DNA from: Diadema setosum
Taxonomy: Eukaryota > Echinodermata > Echinoidea > Diadematoida > Diadematidae
NCBI GenBank assembly: GCA_033980235.1
Contig: CM067067.1
Coordinates: 31,816,451-31,880,450, forward strand
Length of the DNA: 64,000 nucleotides
Direction of reading: 5' to 3'
Below the pieces are notes generated by a model. The model saw nothing but the letters and a program-made list of their open reading frames with translations. It was not told the DNA's origin and did not search any database. Every line of letters begins with the position of its first letter. Within the stretch, counting starts at the first letter, position 1. Positions 12,056 through 27,700 of this stretch are shown in pieces. The position numbers and the translations under genes were made by a program.

Positions 12056-15000
12056 GTTAAGATATAGATATCAGGTGACCGTAAAATTGTTCACAACTTA
12101 CCTATGTCAGGTATCACAGGTGTCACTTCGGAGCCTATATAGGAAAACAAAAGGGCAACAGATCGATACTAAAATGAGTTTCACCGATCAATCAGCGGCA
12201 CTGCTTCCTTAAAGAAGACAAACATGTCTAGAACACACACAGGTGTTTTTGTCATTGCTTCGTTTGTAATAAGCATTGTATTCTGAACCAACAATAATTG
12301 CTGTATTTGTTCTTTGAACAGCATAGATCATACATTTTCTTTACTTCCTGGCATCTCATTCATTCGCCAACTGTCAACAAGAGTGGACAATTATCCCTTG
12401 TGTTCGGAGTCATGCCATTCATGTGATATTATAAACATAAGACTCTATGGCGGATCACGACAAACTGGCGTGCAGCAGCTGCCCTCCGCTTCCAGCGAAA
12501 AACATGTAAATGTGTCAGACGTTTATCCTCCCTTAATTGATTATATTTTTTACGAGAACTCGATTTGATCGTGTTGATAATAATCTTTGTTCTCTGAATG
12601 TTCGTGGTGTAGGAGATAGGAAAAAAAGAAGCTGAATTATTTATGCGACTGAGAGATCAAGACGCCGATATATATATTTTCTACAAGAAGCGCGCTCTAC
12701 ACCAGAAACTGAGCAAGATTGGAAAGATCAGTGGGGCTCGTCTGGGATACATTTTTCTCACGGAAATTTGAATAGTCGAGGTACGTGTATTTTATTTAGC
12801 GATTTTGAGAAAATAGAAGATAAACGAGAATTGTATGATAAGGATGGTAGATTTGTTTTTTTTTATCTTATTTTATATGATTTTATTTATATCAGATACT
12901 ATCATCACTTTAATGAGTGTTCATGCACCCACTTGAGACGATCCAGGTTTCTTTTTCCTTTTTTGACAATGTTTTTGCAAATTTGGAACTATATGAATGC
13001 CAGTCAACGATATGGGGAGGGGATTTCCATTGCGTATTGGATGTTAATATTGATGTATATATTTTTATGTCTGAAAGCGCAAGAGAAACATTCGTCGTTA
13101 TATTTTTGCTGTAGCATCCTAAAGGTCTTGTTTACCTTTGGAGGTTCAAAGGTTCAAGACATCACATTTGATCCATATTTGTAGGTCAGTTGTATCACAA
13201 AACATCCTACCATATAAAAAAAAAAAAACTTGCGATAAAACCTTAAATATAAGCAGATATCAGTATTTTTTTCAATAAACCGTAACTGTAGACGGTTTAG
13301 TCTGGAAACATTTCTATTACAACTATTGTTCACATTTTGTTCATTTATCAATACTTGACATCGATTATACGGATTCAAATTTGTACAGTTGTTGTTTCTA
13401 TCCCTAACTCACATTTTAGAACTATTTTAGAGCACTATATGCTGGGTTTTTGTTTCATCTGCAAATGGTAAGTTACGCCTTTAATCATAATGATGACGGT
13501 GATATTAGTTTATCACTTGAAATATTCTGAATTACTTTCGATTGATTCCCGTTTATTCCAACACCATAATAGCACTGATAACAAACAAAATTGTGCTTGC
13601 GTTGAGATGCAATCAACGGCAATGATGGCAACAACACAGGCAGCACATAGATACACATCCTATGGAAATATAGTAATGATAAGATTTCTGTACCACCAGT
13701 ATTCCTGTCTTCTTTTTTTATTGCCTATGTGGATTCTTAAGGCGCCATTGCCCGTTTTACTCGCAGTAAAATTTGCTACCGATGTGTATACCAGTCATTT
13801 GTCTGTCTATAGCTATGTTTTTATTGCTTTTGTTACGTCACTATGCCATAAATCTGGCTTTTTCAGTTTTCATACACTCATTTCTCTCTCTTCTATTATG
13901 CTCAGCCGAACCTTTTGTGTACGTGTATCTTTTTATTATTTATCGGAAGCCCACCGAGACACTCGAATCTTCGCTCACCTGTTCTGTGTGTTCCTTGTTC
14001 TTCTCTCTCATCGTTACTGACCCTTCTAGCTCAACTTATCCTGCATTCTTTTATTCCCAGTTCTCTTCCTTCGCAACGATCCTCTACTTATTCAGGTATT
14101 TACGCAACCCATGCACATTGCTATGTGCATCGATTATTTCCCGCGCTTTGTCACATTCCGTCTGCTGGTTATTCTCCCTTTGCATAATACATTGGCACTT
14201 CTCCATTACACCTATACTGTTGATGCAGGTTTATATTTTAGGCAATCTCGTCTTTTGTTATGGCTGATCTCTCGAATGCACCCTTTCATTCCGTGCCAAA
14301 TGATGATTTTTTTGAATTGTGTAGGCTCACAACATCTGAATCCGACTCAGTTGATGAGGCACCAATTACTCAAACAACTCCTTATGACAACTTAGTTGCC
14401 GATAATCTTAATTCAGTGGTAAATGAACTGCCTTATGATTTCACTAATGATTTAAATTTGAATATGTCATGTAATTACGTCACAGTAAATCAATGTAAAG
14501 ATATGTATTTTAGTTTCTGTAAAGACACATTTTCTTTGTTGCATTTAAACATAAGAAGTTTGAATAAGCATTTCGATGAATTAAAGTTTTTATTAGAATC
14601 CGATGCTAGCCAATCACTTTCTGTCATTGGACTTAGCGAAACCTGGTTGACTTCCACTACGGAAGATTCCTTTGCAATTGACGGATACAATATGTTTGTC
14701 AGTAATAGATCGGACAGAAGTGGAGGCGGTGTGGCATTTTACGTATCAAGTATTTACAAATGTATTGTTCATAACGACATTTCTAGAATGGATAACACCG
14801 TTGAATCTCTTTTTGTAGAAATTTATATCCCAGGATGTAGGAATGTGTTATTGGGCATAATATACAGACCTCCAAATTCAAATATTTTAGATTTTGTGAC
14901 TTATCTTTCAGACGTGTTAAAAAACCCAATTTTTCGAAAGAAGGATTGCTTTCTTCTTGGTGATTATAATATTGATTTGCTAAAATCTGGAAATGATCAT

Positions 15001-18000
15001 ATTCCCAACGAGTTTCTTGAAACACTTTTGTCTTCATCCTTTCTGCCACTCATTTCCAAACCGACTCGCATCACGGATCACTCTGCTACTTTAATTGACA
15101 ATTTGTTTTGCAATATCCTACCCCTTCCCGAATCTTTTATAGTTCTTTCAGATGTGACCGACCATTATCCAATTATGACCCACTTTACTTTGAAAACCTT
15201 AGTCAATGACGCAAAACCTTCATCTCCTTTATTTAAACGCAAAATTTCATGTGAAAAATTAGCCAGTCTTGATGCTGCTCTTGAAAATGCTGATTGGTCA
15301 CGAGTGTATGAAAGCGATGATGTCAATGAGTCTTTTGATAATTTTATGGAAACGTTTGATTTTCTTTTGGATGTTATTATTCCAAAGCAAAAAAGTAAAA
15401 TGGATTATAAAAAGACACCTAGGTTACCATGGATTTCTAAATCAATTCTCCGTTCAATAAACAGAAAAAATCGATTGTATTATAAATACAAAATGGAAAA
15501 AACTGAACGAACAAAGAACAAATATACATCATATAAAAACACATTAACCAGGATTTTACGTTTGGAAAAGAAAAGGTATTATTCTCAGCAGCTGTTGAGA
15601 TACAAATCTGATATTAAGAATACCTGGAAAGTTTTAAAACAGGCTATGAATATTCCGAATAAAAAAGCAGAAATTTGTGAAATAAAGTGGGATGATGAAA
15701 CAATTGATGACCCTGTTGATATTGCAAATATTTTCAATTCTTATTTTTCAAAAATAGGTGAAACGCTTGCTCATGGTATTCCGGCTGCAGAACAGAATTT
15801 TACTGAATTTTTAGGCCAGAATAACCCAAATTCTATTTTTTTAACTCCATCAAATAGACACGAGATTATCGACATTGTATCCTCTTTAACAAACAAACGA
15901 AGTTCCGGTTATGATGATATAGATAATTGTATCCTTAAAGGAGTTATATCCTCAGTTGCAGATCCCTTGGCCCACATTTTTAATCTGTCAATTTCTAATG
16001 GTATTTTTCCTGATAAAATGAAATTGGCTAAAGTAATTCCAATATTTAAGAAAGGTAATAATCTGGATGTCAGCAATTATCGTCCAATCTCTTTATTATC
16101 TTCATTGTCGAAAGTTTTAGAAAAAATAATATACATCAGAATTATTAATTTTTGTAATGTGCATAAAATATTCACAAATTGCCAGTTTGGTTTTCGAGAG
16201 AGACACAGTACTATCCATGCAGTTCTTCATTTTATTGATAAAGTCGTTAATGCAACCGACAACCATTCTCATTTAATCAGTATATTCTTGGACTTCTCCA
16301 AGGCCTTCGATACGATTAATCATAACATTTTGCTCCATAAGTTATCGCACTATGGAATACGTGGGAAGGCCTTGGAGTGGTTCAAGAGTTATTTAGCTAA
16401 CAGAAAACAGTTTGTTTCAATTAAAGATAATCATTCAGTTATAAGAGATGTTAAGTGTGGCGTTCCACAGGGAAGTCTCTTAGGGCCGTTGTTATTCATT
16501 ATTTATATCAATGATTTTTCCTCTGTTTCAGAGCTACTTTCCTTTATACACTTTGCTGATGATACCAGTGTTTTTCTTGCCCATAACGATATCGATGTTC
16601 TAGTTCAACAAGTAAATACGGAATTGAAAAAAGTGACCAACTGGGTCAGAGCTAACAAGTTATCTCTGAATGTTCAAAAAACAAAATATATGCTTTTCAG
16701 CAATACTGTGGATTCTTTGAACTCAGAAATAGTTCTGAATGATTGTAATTTAGAAAGTGTGTCATATTTTAAATTTCTTGGTATTTTTGTAGATAATAAA
16801 CTTTCTTGGAAAATACATATAGATCATATCTGCAAAATTATTTCTCGCAATATAGGTGTTATGAATAGACTGAAATTTTATATTCCTGAAAAGACTCTAC
16901 TGGTGTTATACTCCTCTTTGATACTTCCTTACCTTAATTATGGAATTTTAGCTTGGGGCAATACTCATCAGACACAGCTGAATAGAGTGTTATTATTGCA
17001 AAAGAAAGCCCTCCGTATCATTTCTAATTCTCCTACACGTTCACATACAAATGCATTGTTTGACTGTTATAAGCTATTGAAAATCAACGAATTATTCTTA
17101 TTTAACTTAGGTCAATTTATGTATATGTATGATAACAATTTACTCCCACCTATCTTTGATTTTATGTTTCAAAAAAATCAATCCTTCCATAATTACCCCA
17201 CCCGACGCTCTAACGAGTTTCATTTACCACTTCTTCGAACGATTTTAGCAAAGAATACACTTATTTACACTGGACCAAATTATTGGAATTCCCTGAACCA
17301 TAATTTAAAATCTGCTCCATCTATATACTCATTTAAAAGGAGATTAAAGTCTTTTCTTTTACAATCTTATAATGACGACTCGCAGAGTCACATTAGTTTA
17401 TAGGCTTACTTTGTTACTCTTCCGCAATATCGGCATTGCCGTTCTCTTTATTATTGTAACTATTGCTCAAGCCTTGATTATAAGATTTTCGTTAACCTAT
17501 ACTTCGCAGTTGCAGGGTTTGTTCTATATTCTTTTTTCTTCTTCTCTTTCTTCCTCAAACCCCCGAGGATCGTCATCTTTGTTGCATATTCCTGTCTATT
17601 TTGTTATACCTCTTTACCACGCTAGAGTCTTGTTTCCTCTTGTGTCGTCATGTCAGTTTTTTTTCTTCTTGTTTTTCCTCCTACAAGTAGTCTTGTTGCT
17701 TTCCCAGTCCTGTTGCATGTTCATTACTCTGTTTGTAGTTGTTCTATGTATAACTGTTTGTTCGTCTGTCTCTTAGTGGGCTGCCAAACTTTTTTGTGAC
17801 GAACTTTTAGTGCGGATTTTTTGTTGTTTTCAATTCAATTTTTACATCGGTCTTCTAATAACGAGGGGCCCACACTCTACAAGCTCTGTCTTTTTAGTGG
17901 GTCTCTCCGTTTTTTTCACACAGTGCATAATTATATTGAAAACTATTTCACTTTTGTTGTCTTAGCAACTATATTGCAATGTATCGATACTGTTAGTTTT

Positions 18001-20534
18001 TTTTTGTGCTATTGTTGTTTTCTCTGTACAATTGTATGCATTGATTTTGTCACTTAAGAAAGTGAGATTTATGTTTGTGTTATATATTGTGGAAAAAACG
18101 AATAAATATGAACTTGAACTTGAACTTGAACAATCATGACAATGCCGACGATACTCGCTACTCTTTACATTTTGATCATTTCAAGACGGTGCCCCTGCAT
18201 TTATCCTTGTGATTGCAAAAGTTGAGCATCAACTAAGTAAGAGCTCAGAGCGATTCTTACCAACTGCAATTTTGCAAACGAATCCTCCCAGCATCAAACA
18301 GCTCTGGTCCTGCCATAATCCTGTACTGTCGTCTGCCAAGCAAACAATCATTTTGCAGAGGTCAATGTACTGGAAGCAGCAACAAAAAGTAATCGGGAAA
18401 ATCCAAGCCGGACAATTTATACAGAAATAGCATATGACGTTAGGAAATAATGTATAATTTTATGCACAAATTTATTCATGTTATTACTATTTCTACTCCA
18501 GAAGAATGTATAAAGTGATTCCAACCAAAAATTTACTTTCTACAGAATATTCCAATGTGCGAAACAGCATATCAGCATCATTTGCTAGTCATAATGGAAA
18601 GATGTAAGGAACATTAAAGAAAATTCAAATAGACAATATAAACAATTTACTATAATTCTCAGTATTCACACAAAGAAGCCAGGTTGTTCGTGACAATCAG
18701 AACGCTTATTTCAAGAGGCTTGCCCAGCACACAACAAGTAACTTAGGTAAGCTCGATTCCAACCATCGAATTGCATTGAACTTGGACGTGTGGATATGAG
18801 ATACAGAAAAAAACAACAACAATCAGTTGCAACAATCATAAACTTGAATACTAATATACTTTGGTGAATTGACCCCCTACATTGCTTATTTAAAACAGTA
18901 GCGTAGATCCGTGCATTTACAGTCACCATTCCGTTTTGGTTTTATCACCTCCCAACATCAACCCCCCCCCCCCCCCCCACAAAGAGGGAAATATCATATG
19001 GATTAACAATTACAAGAAAAACAAATTGCTTACCAAAGTCAACTTTTTATTCTCACCATCATTCTGAGTCGAGTAATTCTCATTGAAGGAAAAAGGTCAT
19101 TCTATAAATAGTTATAGCTAAAAGTATCTCTAACCAAAAATCGAACGCCAGACAGCGCTGAACAGCATTTTGCAGAGGATCTCGATGATTTAACGACACA
19201 GATGATACAAGTCAGTTCATAGTTGGGTCTACATTCGTGTGACCATGTATGTAAAATTGTATGTGCCAATTGGTAAGATGGTGTATGTGTCTGTCTGTAC
19301 ATAGGTGTGTATGTGTGTGTGCGTGTGTGTATGTGTGGCTCGTGTGTGTGAATCTGTTTATACTTTCACAAGAGAAGTTACAGTACATAGTTCTGTATAC
19401 TGTAGTCATTTTTATGTGACCTTTATATTTACTCGCCTGTTTGTTTGTCTGTTTTGTTTGTTTTATTTATTTATTTATTTGTTTGTTTGTTTGTTTGTTT
19501 GTTTGTTTTTTTCGTGAGAGGGCTAACATACCTGTGTACATGAAGGCACAGTCCTCCTTTCCGTACTCGCCAGCCGGTACTATTCCATTGACCCAGTGCT
19601 CATAGTCGTGGAGAAGTCCCGTGTCATGCTCCCAAGCCCACTGCCCGTCTTGCAGAGTGTCTGTTATCCAAACATCGAAAAAAAAGGAGGATTTGATGTT
19701 GTTCTCGTTGTTGTTGTTTCTTTCTTCTTTTTGAATTAAAAAATGCAAATCATGATATTTCGTAAATACTTATACCTCACCAGAGTTTAAAAGGCATCCA
19801 GACTCACGAGATTCACATTTCTCGTTTGTATATAATTGGACAATCTGAGTCATTTTTGTTAATAACATGATTTTGTGATGCGATTTTACTTTGATTACAA
19901 ATTACTGAATAGGATGAAATTACTTGAATTGAAGCGAAATCAATATACTGAATGGAAAATATATTGATTCAATTATTTCTTCTGCGATACTATATAGACG
20001 GAATACAATAGTGCGTATTATCTCTACGGCTGAGGACATCCGGAAAGGCTCAGATTTACTACCAAATTATAAGCAATATGAGACTTTCGTGTTTTACTGT
20101 CGTCATAATGCTCTAATCTGTCCAAGGGGTGTTTCATAAAGCTGTTCGTAAAGTTACGAACAACTTACGAGCAACTGGTGATCAGATGTGATGTGCTATA
20201 CTTATCAGAATTCCAATGATTCAGCACAAAAACTGATCACCAGTCGCTCGTAAGTCGTTCGCAACTTTACGAACAGCTTCATAAAACAGGGCCCAGGTCG
20301 ATTAAGAATACACTAACGCTTCAAGGGTCATGTGATGTGACGTAGTACGAATACAACGAGGGGCTTCGAATCTAGTAGAAGTGTTGGGGACTTTAGCTCC
20401 CCAACCCCACCCCCACCACCCATACTCCGCACCTCCATATGCACACGCACCTATAAATTAACAACAAGAAAAGATGTTGGCTACAGTGAATAGAATAAGA
20501 ATACATTAAGGTCCACAATGCAGCATAAATATAA

Positions 20535-20584
<50 letters not shown>

Positions 20585-20757
20585 GTACATATATAGCCTT
20601 TTGTTATTATTATTTGTATCTTGGCAACTTATGCGTCTTCTTAGTTTCTTGCATCGAATTGTTTATGTTCAGACTTACTTTGATAAAGGTCTTTGACCGA
20701 AACGTCAGTCCAATTTTTTGGCTCCTGCGGTGTTTATATGACTGTTTTTACTCTTTG

Positions 20758-20815
<58 letters not shown>

Positions 20816-23779
20816 GTGATTCCTCTGTGTATTAGTACTCACCAGAATACCCGAACCACATGGTTTCGACGTTCTCCTCGTTCAGTCTCTGCATTTCAGT
20901 CGCAATGAACAAATTCTCATTTTCGCTGCAAGAATCGTATGGGAAACAAAGCATATGTTACGATCAAATTGCAAACGTTTTGTTATTGTTGTTTTTCAAT
21001 GGTTGCGTTCCTTGGTATTGTTCAGGATTGCCTTATAGGGAAGGTAAAGTTTGGTTGAGGTGAAGATTCAGCTTTTAACCTTTTTTTGCGAGATACCTAG
21101 AAACCACATTATGAAATGTTAAAGAGCAAACAATCTTACGAGGAATTCAATTTATTTGATGAAAATCGGTTTTGAAACGTCGAGGGGGGGGGGGGACACC
21201 AAAATGCCCCCCCCCCCCCCCCCCCGTGGGAATAGGGTTATTTTTTTGGGGGGGTGGAGTTTACCAACCATTAAATCAAAAGTGTTACATCCAATGTACT
21301 TGTTCTAAAATACGCCACAAATGATTCTCTTTAAATATTCATAAGTTCAGCACTGGTAAAACCAGGCGAAAACATGAAGTGACGCAATCAACTGCACCTC
21401 TCACATTCTCAATGGATTCATAGTCTAGTTTTCTGTTCGACAGACATTTAAGAACTTGACGCATGACAATAAATCAAAGAGGGACGAACCCTGGCCTCTA
21501 AAATTCATCAAAGGAACAGATAGAGGAATAGAAACAAAGGGTGTCTAGACTTGGATATGATATTGAACAATGTTTGATCAATGCAGTTTGAAATCGGGAA
21601 AAAGAAACAGAACAAAAACAAATCAACCGGCAAATCTCACTCCAGGATGGAGGCGAGCCAGCCGCCCTGGGCTTCGCAGTAGTACTTGGCGTCCCACCAC
21701 GTTCTCACAAAGTCGTTGAATTGGTAGCACTGTCCGCCGTGTATCACCCAGCCATCTTGACAGACTCCTGCGCGGGACGAGACATTAACAAGACAGAAGT
21801 GAAAGACCCTATAGCTACAAAAAAAGGATACTTCGTACTTGGACTTTGTTAGACGGATGCAAACAACGGCAAGCGATATGATGGGAAATTGTACCACGAA
21901 ACATTATTTCGCATGTATTTCTTGTTCATTCTTCGTAATAGGAGGTCCTCTACCATCGCCCATCTTGTACATAGCAAAGAATCAATGCATGATGATGACA
22001 TAAAGTACGAATATATTACGTAAATGTAGTGTAGGCTACTACAATGTGTAAACAGAGTGAAAATAGATAGTTATTATAGATGGGTTGTTCTGAAGGGCCG
22101 GAGACAATAAGTTGTTCCATGAAAATAAAATTCTTATTTACGCAATCCTTAAAACTTTGTTCGAGCCCCACAGAAACAATTATACATTTGTTTTGGGAAT
22201 GCGATGTTAAACAAAGATTTATTTCTCAAATACAGGGTATGTTACTGAATAAGACTCATATAGCTAGAAGTACTTATAAACTTGGTTCTACTGCAAACGT
22301 TATGTGTTGCTATTTCTTTTAATGCAAAGTATTATATATTTTCTGTCAGAAACATAAAGAAGTCGTTAGATTTTTGCCAATTTTGTAACTATTTAAAGCA
22401 AGCTAAGAAAGTAGATGAATACAATATGTCAGAAAAAATACAGGTTTTGTAGCCAATATTAACTGGAATCGTATCCATACTATTAGGACGGTTTGTAGCT
22501 GCCGTTCAAATCGTACCATTTGTTTTAGGTATCATATAATGTGACATTTTGTACCTGAATGCTGATATGAAAATAAAATTTCTATGCGGAAAAAAGACTT
22601 AAAATCTGCCAAATGAATATATTGATGCGATAATACATCAGGCTGAAAAGCAATCACTCTCCAATGAGTACTGGTATACACATTTTTTTTTTGTTCCCAG
22701 TGATGTTTATCACAGCTGCTGTACTATACGGTACTTTCGGTCACACGACTGACCGACTTTGGATCTGAAATAAACAAGCGTGTTTGTTCTGAGGCTATTG
22801 TGATTTACTGCGGATCCAATGTCGGTCGGTCGTGCGAACGAAAGTCGTATAGTGTGCAATGGCCTTTATGAACCTACATGCCCAAGTTAGCCATTACCTT
22901 CGTCCTTCTCACATATGAAGCGGTAATCCTCGTCATCGCAGTTGTCAATGGTCCAGTTACCACTGGTCCGAGTCTTGACCATAGCACATCCTGGGTAAAT
23001 CCTTGAGTAGAGAAGGGGGAGGGGAGGTGGGTGGGGAAGGGGAGAGAGAGACGAGGACATGAGAAAAGGGGAGAAACGGATATTGTGTATATACGTGTAT
23101 GTGTGTATCTGTGTGTGTGTTGTTGTTGTGTGTTTGTGTGTGCGTTGTGATCAAGCAACATCGATAATTGGAATACTTGCTTTACCACTTTTATTTTTTC
23201 TCTGTGTATTAAATCGTTCCATTGTGATGATGATTTCTACAATATCATTTCGTTTCAATTCCTTTCATTTCATTTCCTTTCCTTTCCAACAATACAAAAC
23301 ATTTCCATACACATAATAACATAATATCAACAACATAATAATAACATAATGTAGTACAACGAAGAAAAATACTGTGAATCAAAAATATTATGCATCATTT
23401 CTGAAGATATTGACTTTGAATCAACATTACAGGAAATGAAGACGACGTGTTCAAAAGAGCCAGGGTTCTTTTCCTCGAACGGGCGTCTAGAAGAGTCAAC
23501 ACAAATCACATCTTCGCATCTTCGTCTTGAACAAGTCGCCTAACCCAGTTCAAACAAGTTGCCTGTACGCAAGTTAGGAAAAGTTGAGATGTTACTCCAC
23601 CCCCTTCACCCCATCTTCTCTTCCAGAAAATGGCGCCTATAGGCGAGTCGCCTTGGCGCCAATACGCGAATGTTGAAAAGTCGCCTTATCGCCTCCAAGT
23701 CTGACAGCAGGGTACCGTCTTGTAGTTGCGTTCCAACAAGTGGCATTCTTGTTGTACTTTTCAGTGTGTTGTTGTTGTT

Positions 23780-23820
<41 letters not shown>

Positions 23821-24724
23821 AATAGATTAGCCTACCTGGTAGCTGGTTGCAGAGTCCCCCAATTCGTATAGGAACTGTCAGTCAGCTCCGTACCGTCTTG
23901 CCATATATAGTTTCCAGCGCCACGCCCCTGAGCAGAAAGAACAATTGAGACATCAGAGATGTTGGTTTAGGCAAAATATCTTTCCATGTTCAACTTGACT
24001 TCGATAAAAAATACTAAAATCAGACAAAATGGTAACTTTTTTACATTCAAATTCAATATGATTAAAGAGTGACCGACTTTTCAAGCATTACATGAATACA
24101 AAAACTGCTATAAGGAAACTAATCATTAAAATCAAAATGGCTACTCAAATAGCGCTATGTCGACAGCCGTGCTGAAAGCGCTTCAAAGAAGACAAAATGG
24201 AAAGTAGCATAAATAAACTACTTCATGTATGCAAAATCGACAGGATGTGACTTCAATGAAATTTTGAAAACATAAATATGTATAGACTTTACATCAATTA
24301 GTTGTAGAGTCGTAATAATGTATAAATGCTGAGTTATAAGCTGGAGGGATTTTTACCTTCTCGATTATTGTTCAGTCATGGTTTTTACAAACCTTTGAAT
24401 GAACCAATGAGATATTACGAGCACTTGCAATTTTCATTGATTTTAATTGAATTGACAATGATGCAAAGATGCAATGATACCCACAGCTAGTGTACATGTA
24501 ATATTTGGATTTATTTACAGACAAAGAATCATCTAAGTTTGCAGTTAGAATGGATTAATTCTATGCATTAGGCCCTATATCGTCGGACAAACTGCTCGAG
24601 ATATCATAAATACTAACAGTCAATAATTTAGAATAAGCGAGTTTGTTAAAGCCGACACTCGGCTAGCTGCAAGAGATCAACTATCTTTTTTTTTTTATCC
24701 CTCAGTTATTTGGCATAGAAATAA

Positions 24725-24756
<32 letters not shown>

Positions 24757-27700
24757 ACACACCCACACACACACACACACACACACAGTACACGACAAAA
24801 GACCTGCTCTTTCGGCGCCAGCGCCACTCACATACAATCCAGAAACCACTATGTTGATGGGAGGGGGCACTTTTATAAATCCTCAAAGGTTCATTCTCTA
24901 CCTTTAAAGTCCTCCGTATAGCCCCACCCAGTGATATCCATGTAAATATCTAGATTATGGATGATCTCTATTTAACAATCTGCAGAGAGAAGTGAGCCCC
25001 ACCTTGTCGCTGAGTCCAGTCCAGTACGGCATGTTGAGGTGAGCGGCTTGAAGGATGCCGGCAAAGTCTTGCTCGTCGTCGCTGTTAATGGAAATGACGT
25101 ATCCACCGAGCATGGTGCAGTATTCGGTAGCACCGGCGATATTCTTCGTGTCGCTTACCCACCGGTAGCACTTACCGTCAAAACCCTCCCATCCATTCGG
25201 GACGTCGCACTGCGGTATAACGTCTAGGCGTGAGTGAAAAAAAAAGATATATATATATGGACGAGGGCATTGGATCATGAAAACCATTTTTTTTTTTTTA
25301 CTTTGCGCAGACGCATAATATCACCTGCTCCTGATGCTCATCATCCTTGGAGACTACAGTATACCGGTAAGACTAAAATTACTTTATTATGTTCAAAGAA
25401 TATACATTTAAAAAGAACTATTGAAGACAGCAGGATATATCTAAATTATGAGTCGTAAACTCTGTGACCTTTCCGACCATGCTAAATCCATGAAAGTAGT
25501 CTTGATATAGCACGTGCTAAACTCTATTTTACTTAAGGGTCTCACGCATCGAATCACAGGCAGTTGCGTAATACATTATTCTCTTTAATAATGTAAATGT
25601 ATATTTGAAAGGATGAAATATGATTATACTGCAAATACATATATGTTTTCAGAATACTATAGACATCACTCTTTCCCCACTCCCAAACAAATGTGATTAT
25701 TTAAAATGCGATAATTCATGACTGCATCAAGTGCAATTTGTTGGGGTTTTTTGCTGTACTTTTTTTAATGTTTCGTTGTTTTTGTTGTTACCTGACACTT
25801 GTTCCTTTCTTTATTATTGTATATGCAGTTTGTATGTATTTCTGCTATTTTTATGTTGTTCACGGATTTGCAGAAGAACTTTACTGAAGCAAATTGCAGT
25901 GATTAAATAAAATGAATTGAAACTAAACTGAAACTGAATTAATGAGTGAAGGCTGTCACATACTAATGTTCCTGGAGCAGATGTAGTTCTGCGGCTGGGC
26001 ACACTGCTCATCGTTCCACTTTCCGTTCGAGTAGATCTCCACGCAGTCCTCCCCGATAGCGGTGGGCTCGTTGTTTGGTTCTCCCGGACTCCAGTTGCTA
26101 GGAGAAGGCAAAAAAAAAACCAGTAACCTTTCAGCGTTAAGATAGTTACGTTAATGAAGATGATTACAATTCTTAACCTATTAACTAAGTGGGGGCGTTG
26201 TGGCATATGGATACGACTCCTGACTCTCAACCGGCGGACCCGAGCTCGATTCCCGCCCAGTGCTTACGTCCTTGGACACAATGTTTTAGCTACCATGTCC
26301 CTCTCGACCCATGTGTATAAGTGGGTATACCTGGCAACGCAAGGGTAAAAATGATGGCAGGATCCTCTGGTAGAGCAGTGACAACACTGAAGGGGCTACT
26401 GTGCCCTGGATAAATGAGACGTTATCATTATTATCATTATCATTATAACTATTGCGATTATCCAGAAGAAGGAAGTGTTGTCAACTTAGTAAGACATAAT
26501 ACAATGTCACTCCAAAAAATATTCAGCAGGAATAATCCTATATCCAAAAAAAAAGAAGAAAAACTGGAGGCAGTATCTCCCGGAAGTCACCGAAAATTGA
26601 TAAGGTTCATTACGTTTACCACACTGTCGTATCTCAGCAGAACTTACTCCCATGTCATTTCGGTACCGTCCACCCATATGAAGGAGCCGTCATTCGTTCG
26701 GTCCCAGAGACCAATCCAGAAAATTTCGTTGTAGACAGAAATCTGATCCGCGAGCCAGTTCTACTTGAAGAAAAGCAGTTAGAGGTATTTAAAGGGGGAA
26801 TTCAGTCCAAAAATAAGTTAGTCTTGTAAAAAAAAAAAAAAAGTAAAATCTTATGAGGTCAGTCGTAAAAATTTGACTGTAATCGGACGAAAAATAAGAA
26901 AGTTATGAAAATTTGAAGTTTCGCTAATTTCTGCAAAATAGTTCTTGTACAGTAGATAAGAATATGCAAATGTGTGAGATGACCATGTCATAACCTCACA
27001 ATTTTCCATTGATCGTGTACAAAATCGGTTGCCAAAGGGTCAAGCATATAGCTTATTATTGGCGACCGTTCTGTATGGTAATTCATAACACATGTATTGT
27101 AATTTTGTCTTAAATGTATTTGTAATCAAAATTGTTGAAATTGTTGAAACTAGCTATAATGAGTTTCATATTGTATATCATTATGTTTGATTATGTTGAA
27201 AAAATTGTAAATGATGCCATACGGAGAATGAATAAATCAAATCAAATCAAAAATGACAAAAATTAAATGTTTCTGTCATTATAAAGTCTGAAATAGGATG
27301 TTATTCCTGGTTGAATAACTTCAGAATAGTGATCAGTTAGATATATCAGGATTTGAGCCTCGGGAATAATTGCGTTTGAATGAAAAACCAGAAATTTCAC
27401 AATTTATGTACAAACTATATGGCAAGTTATGAGGGAATGACATGCTCACTTTTCCATTTGTATGTTCATATTGACTGTTCAAGAACTGTTTCCTGAAAAA
27501 TTAACAAAACTTCAAAATGTCATAACTTCCTTATTTTCACCCAATTTCGATCAAAATTTTACCGTTGAACTCGTAACATTTTACTTTTTCTTATCAGACT
27601 AACTTGTATTTGGACTGGATTTCCCCTGTAAGTCAATATTTCACTCTTAATATCAAATTTTTTTCATAATCTACCATATCCTAGTCAACTGTTTGCAGAT

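Noticed and set aside
13490..14267. Long hydrophobic open frames before the LINE ORF as a membrane protein
   Set aside because: They result from a C/T-rich strand giving Phe/Leu/Ser codons; three frames are open at once. Better read as LINE 5' UTR.
20518..20835. 105-codon Ile/Tyr-rich protein
   Set aside because: Produced by TA repeats; not coding.
22898..22990. Acceptor at TTTACCCAG for gene 1 exon 7
   Set aside because: It puts the exon out of frame and hits a stop; the AG 11 bases upstream fits both phase and pyrimidine tract.
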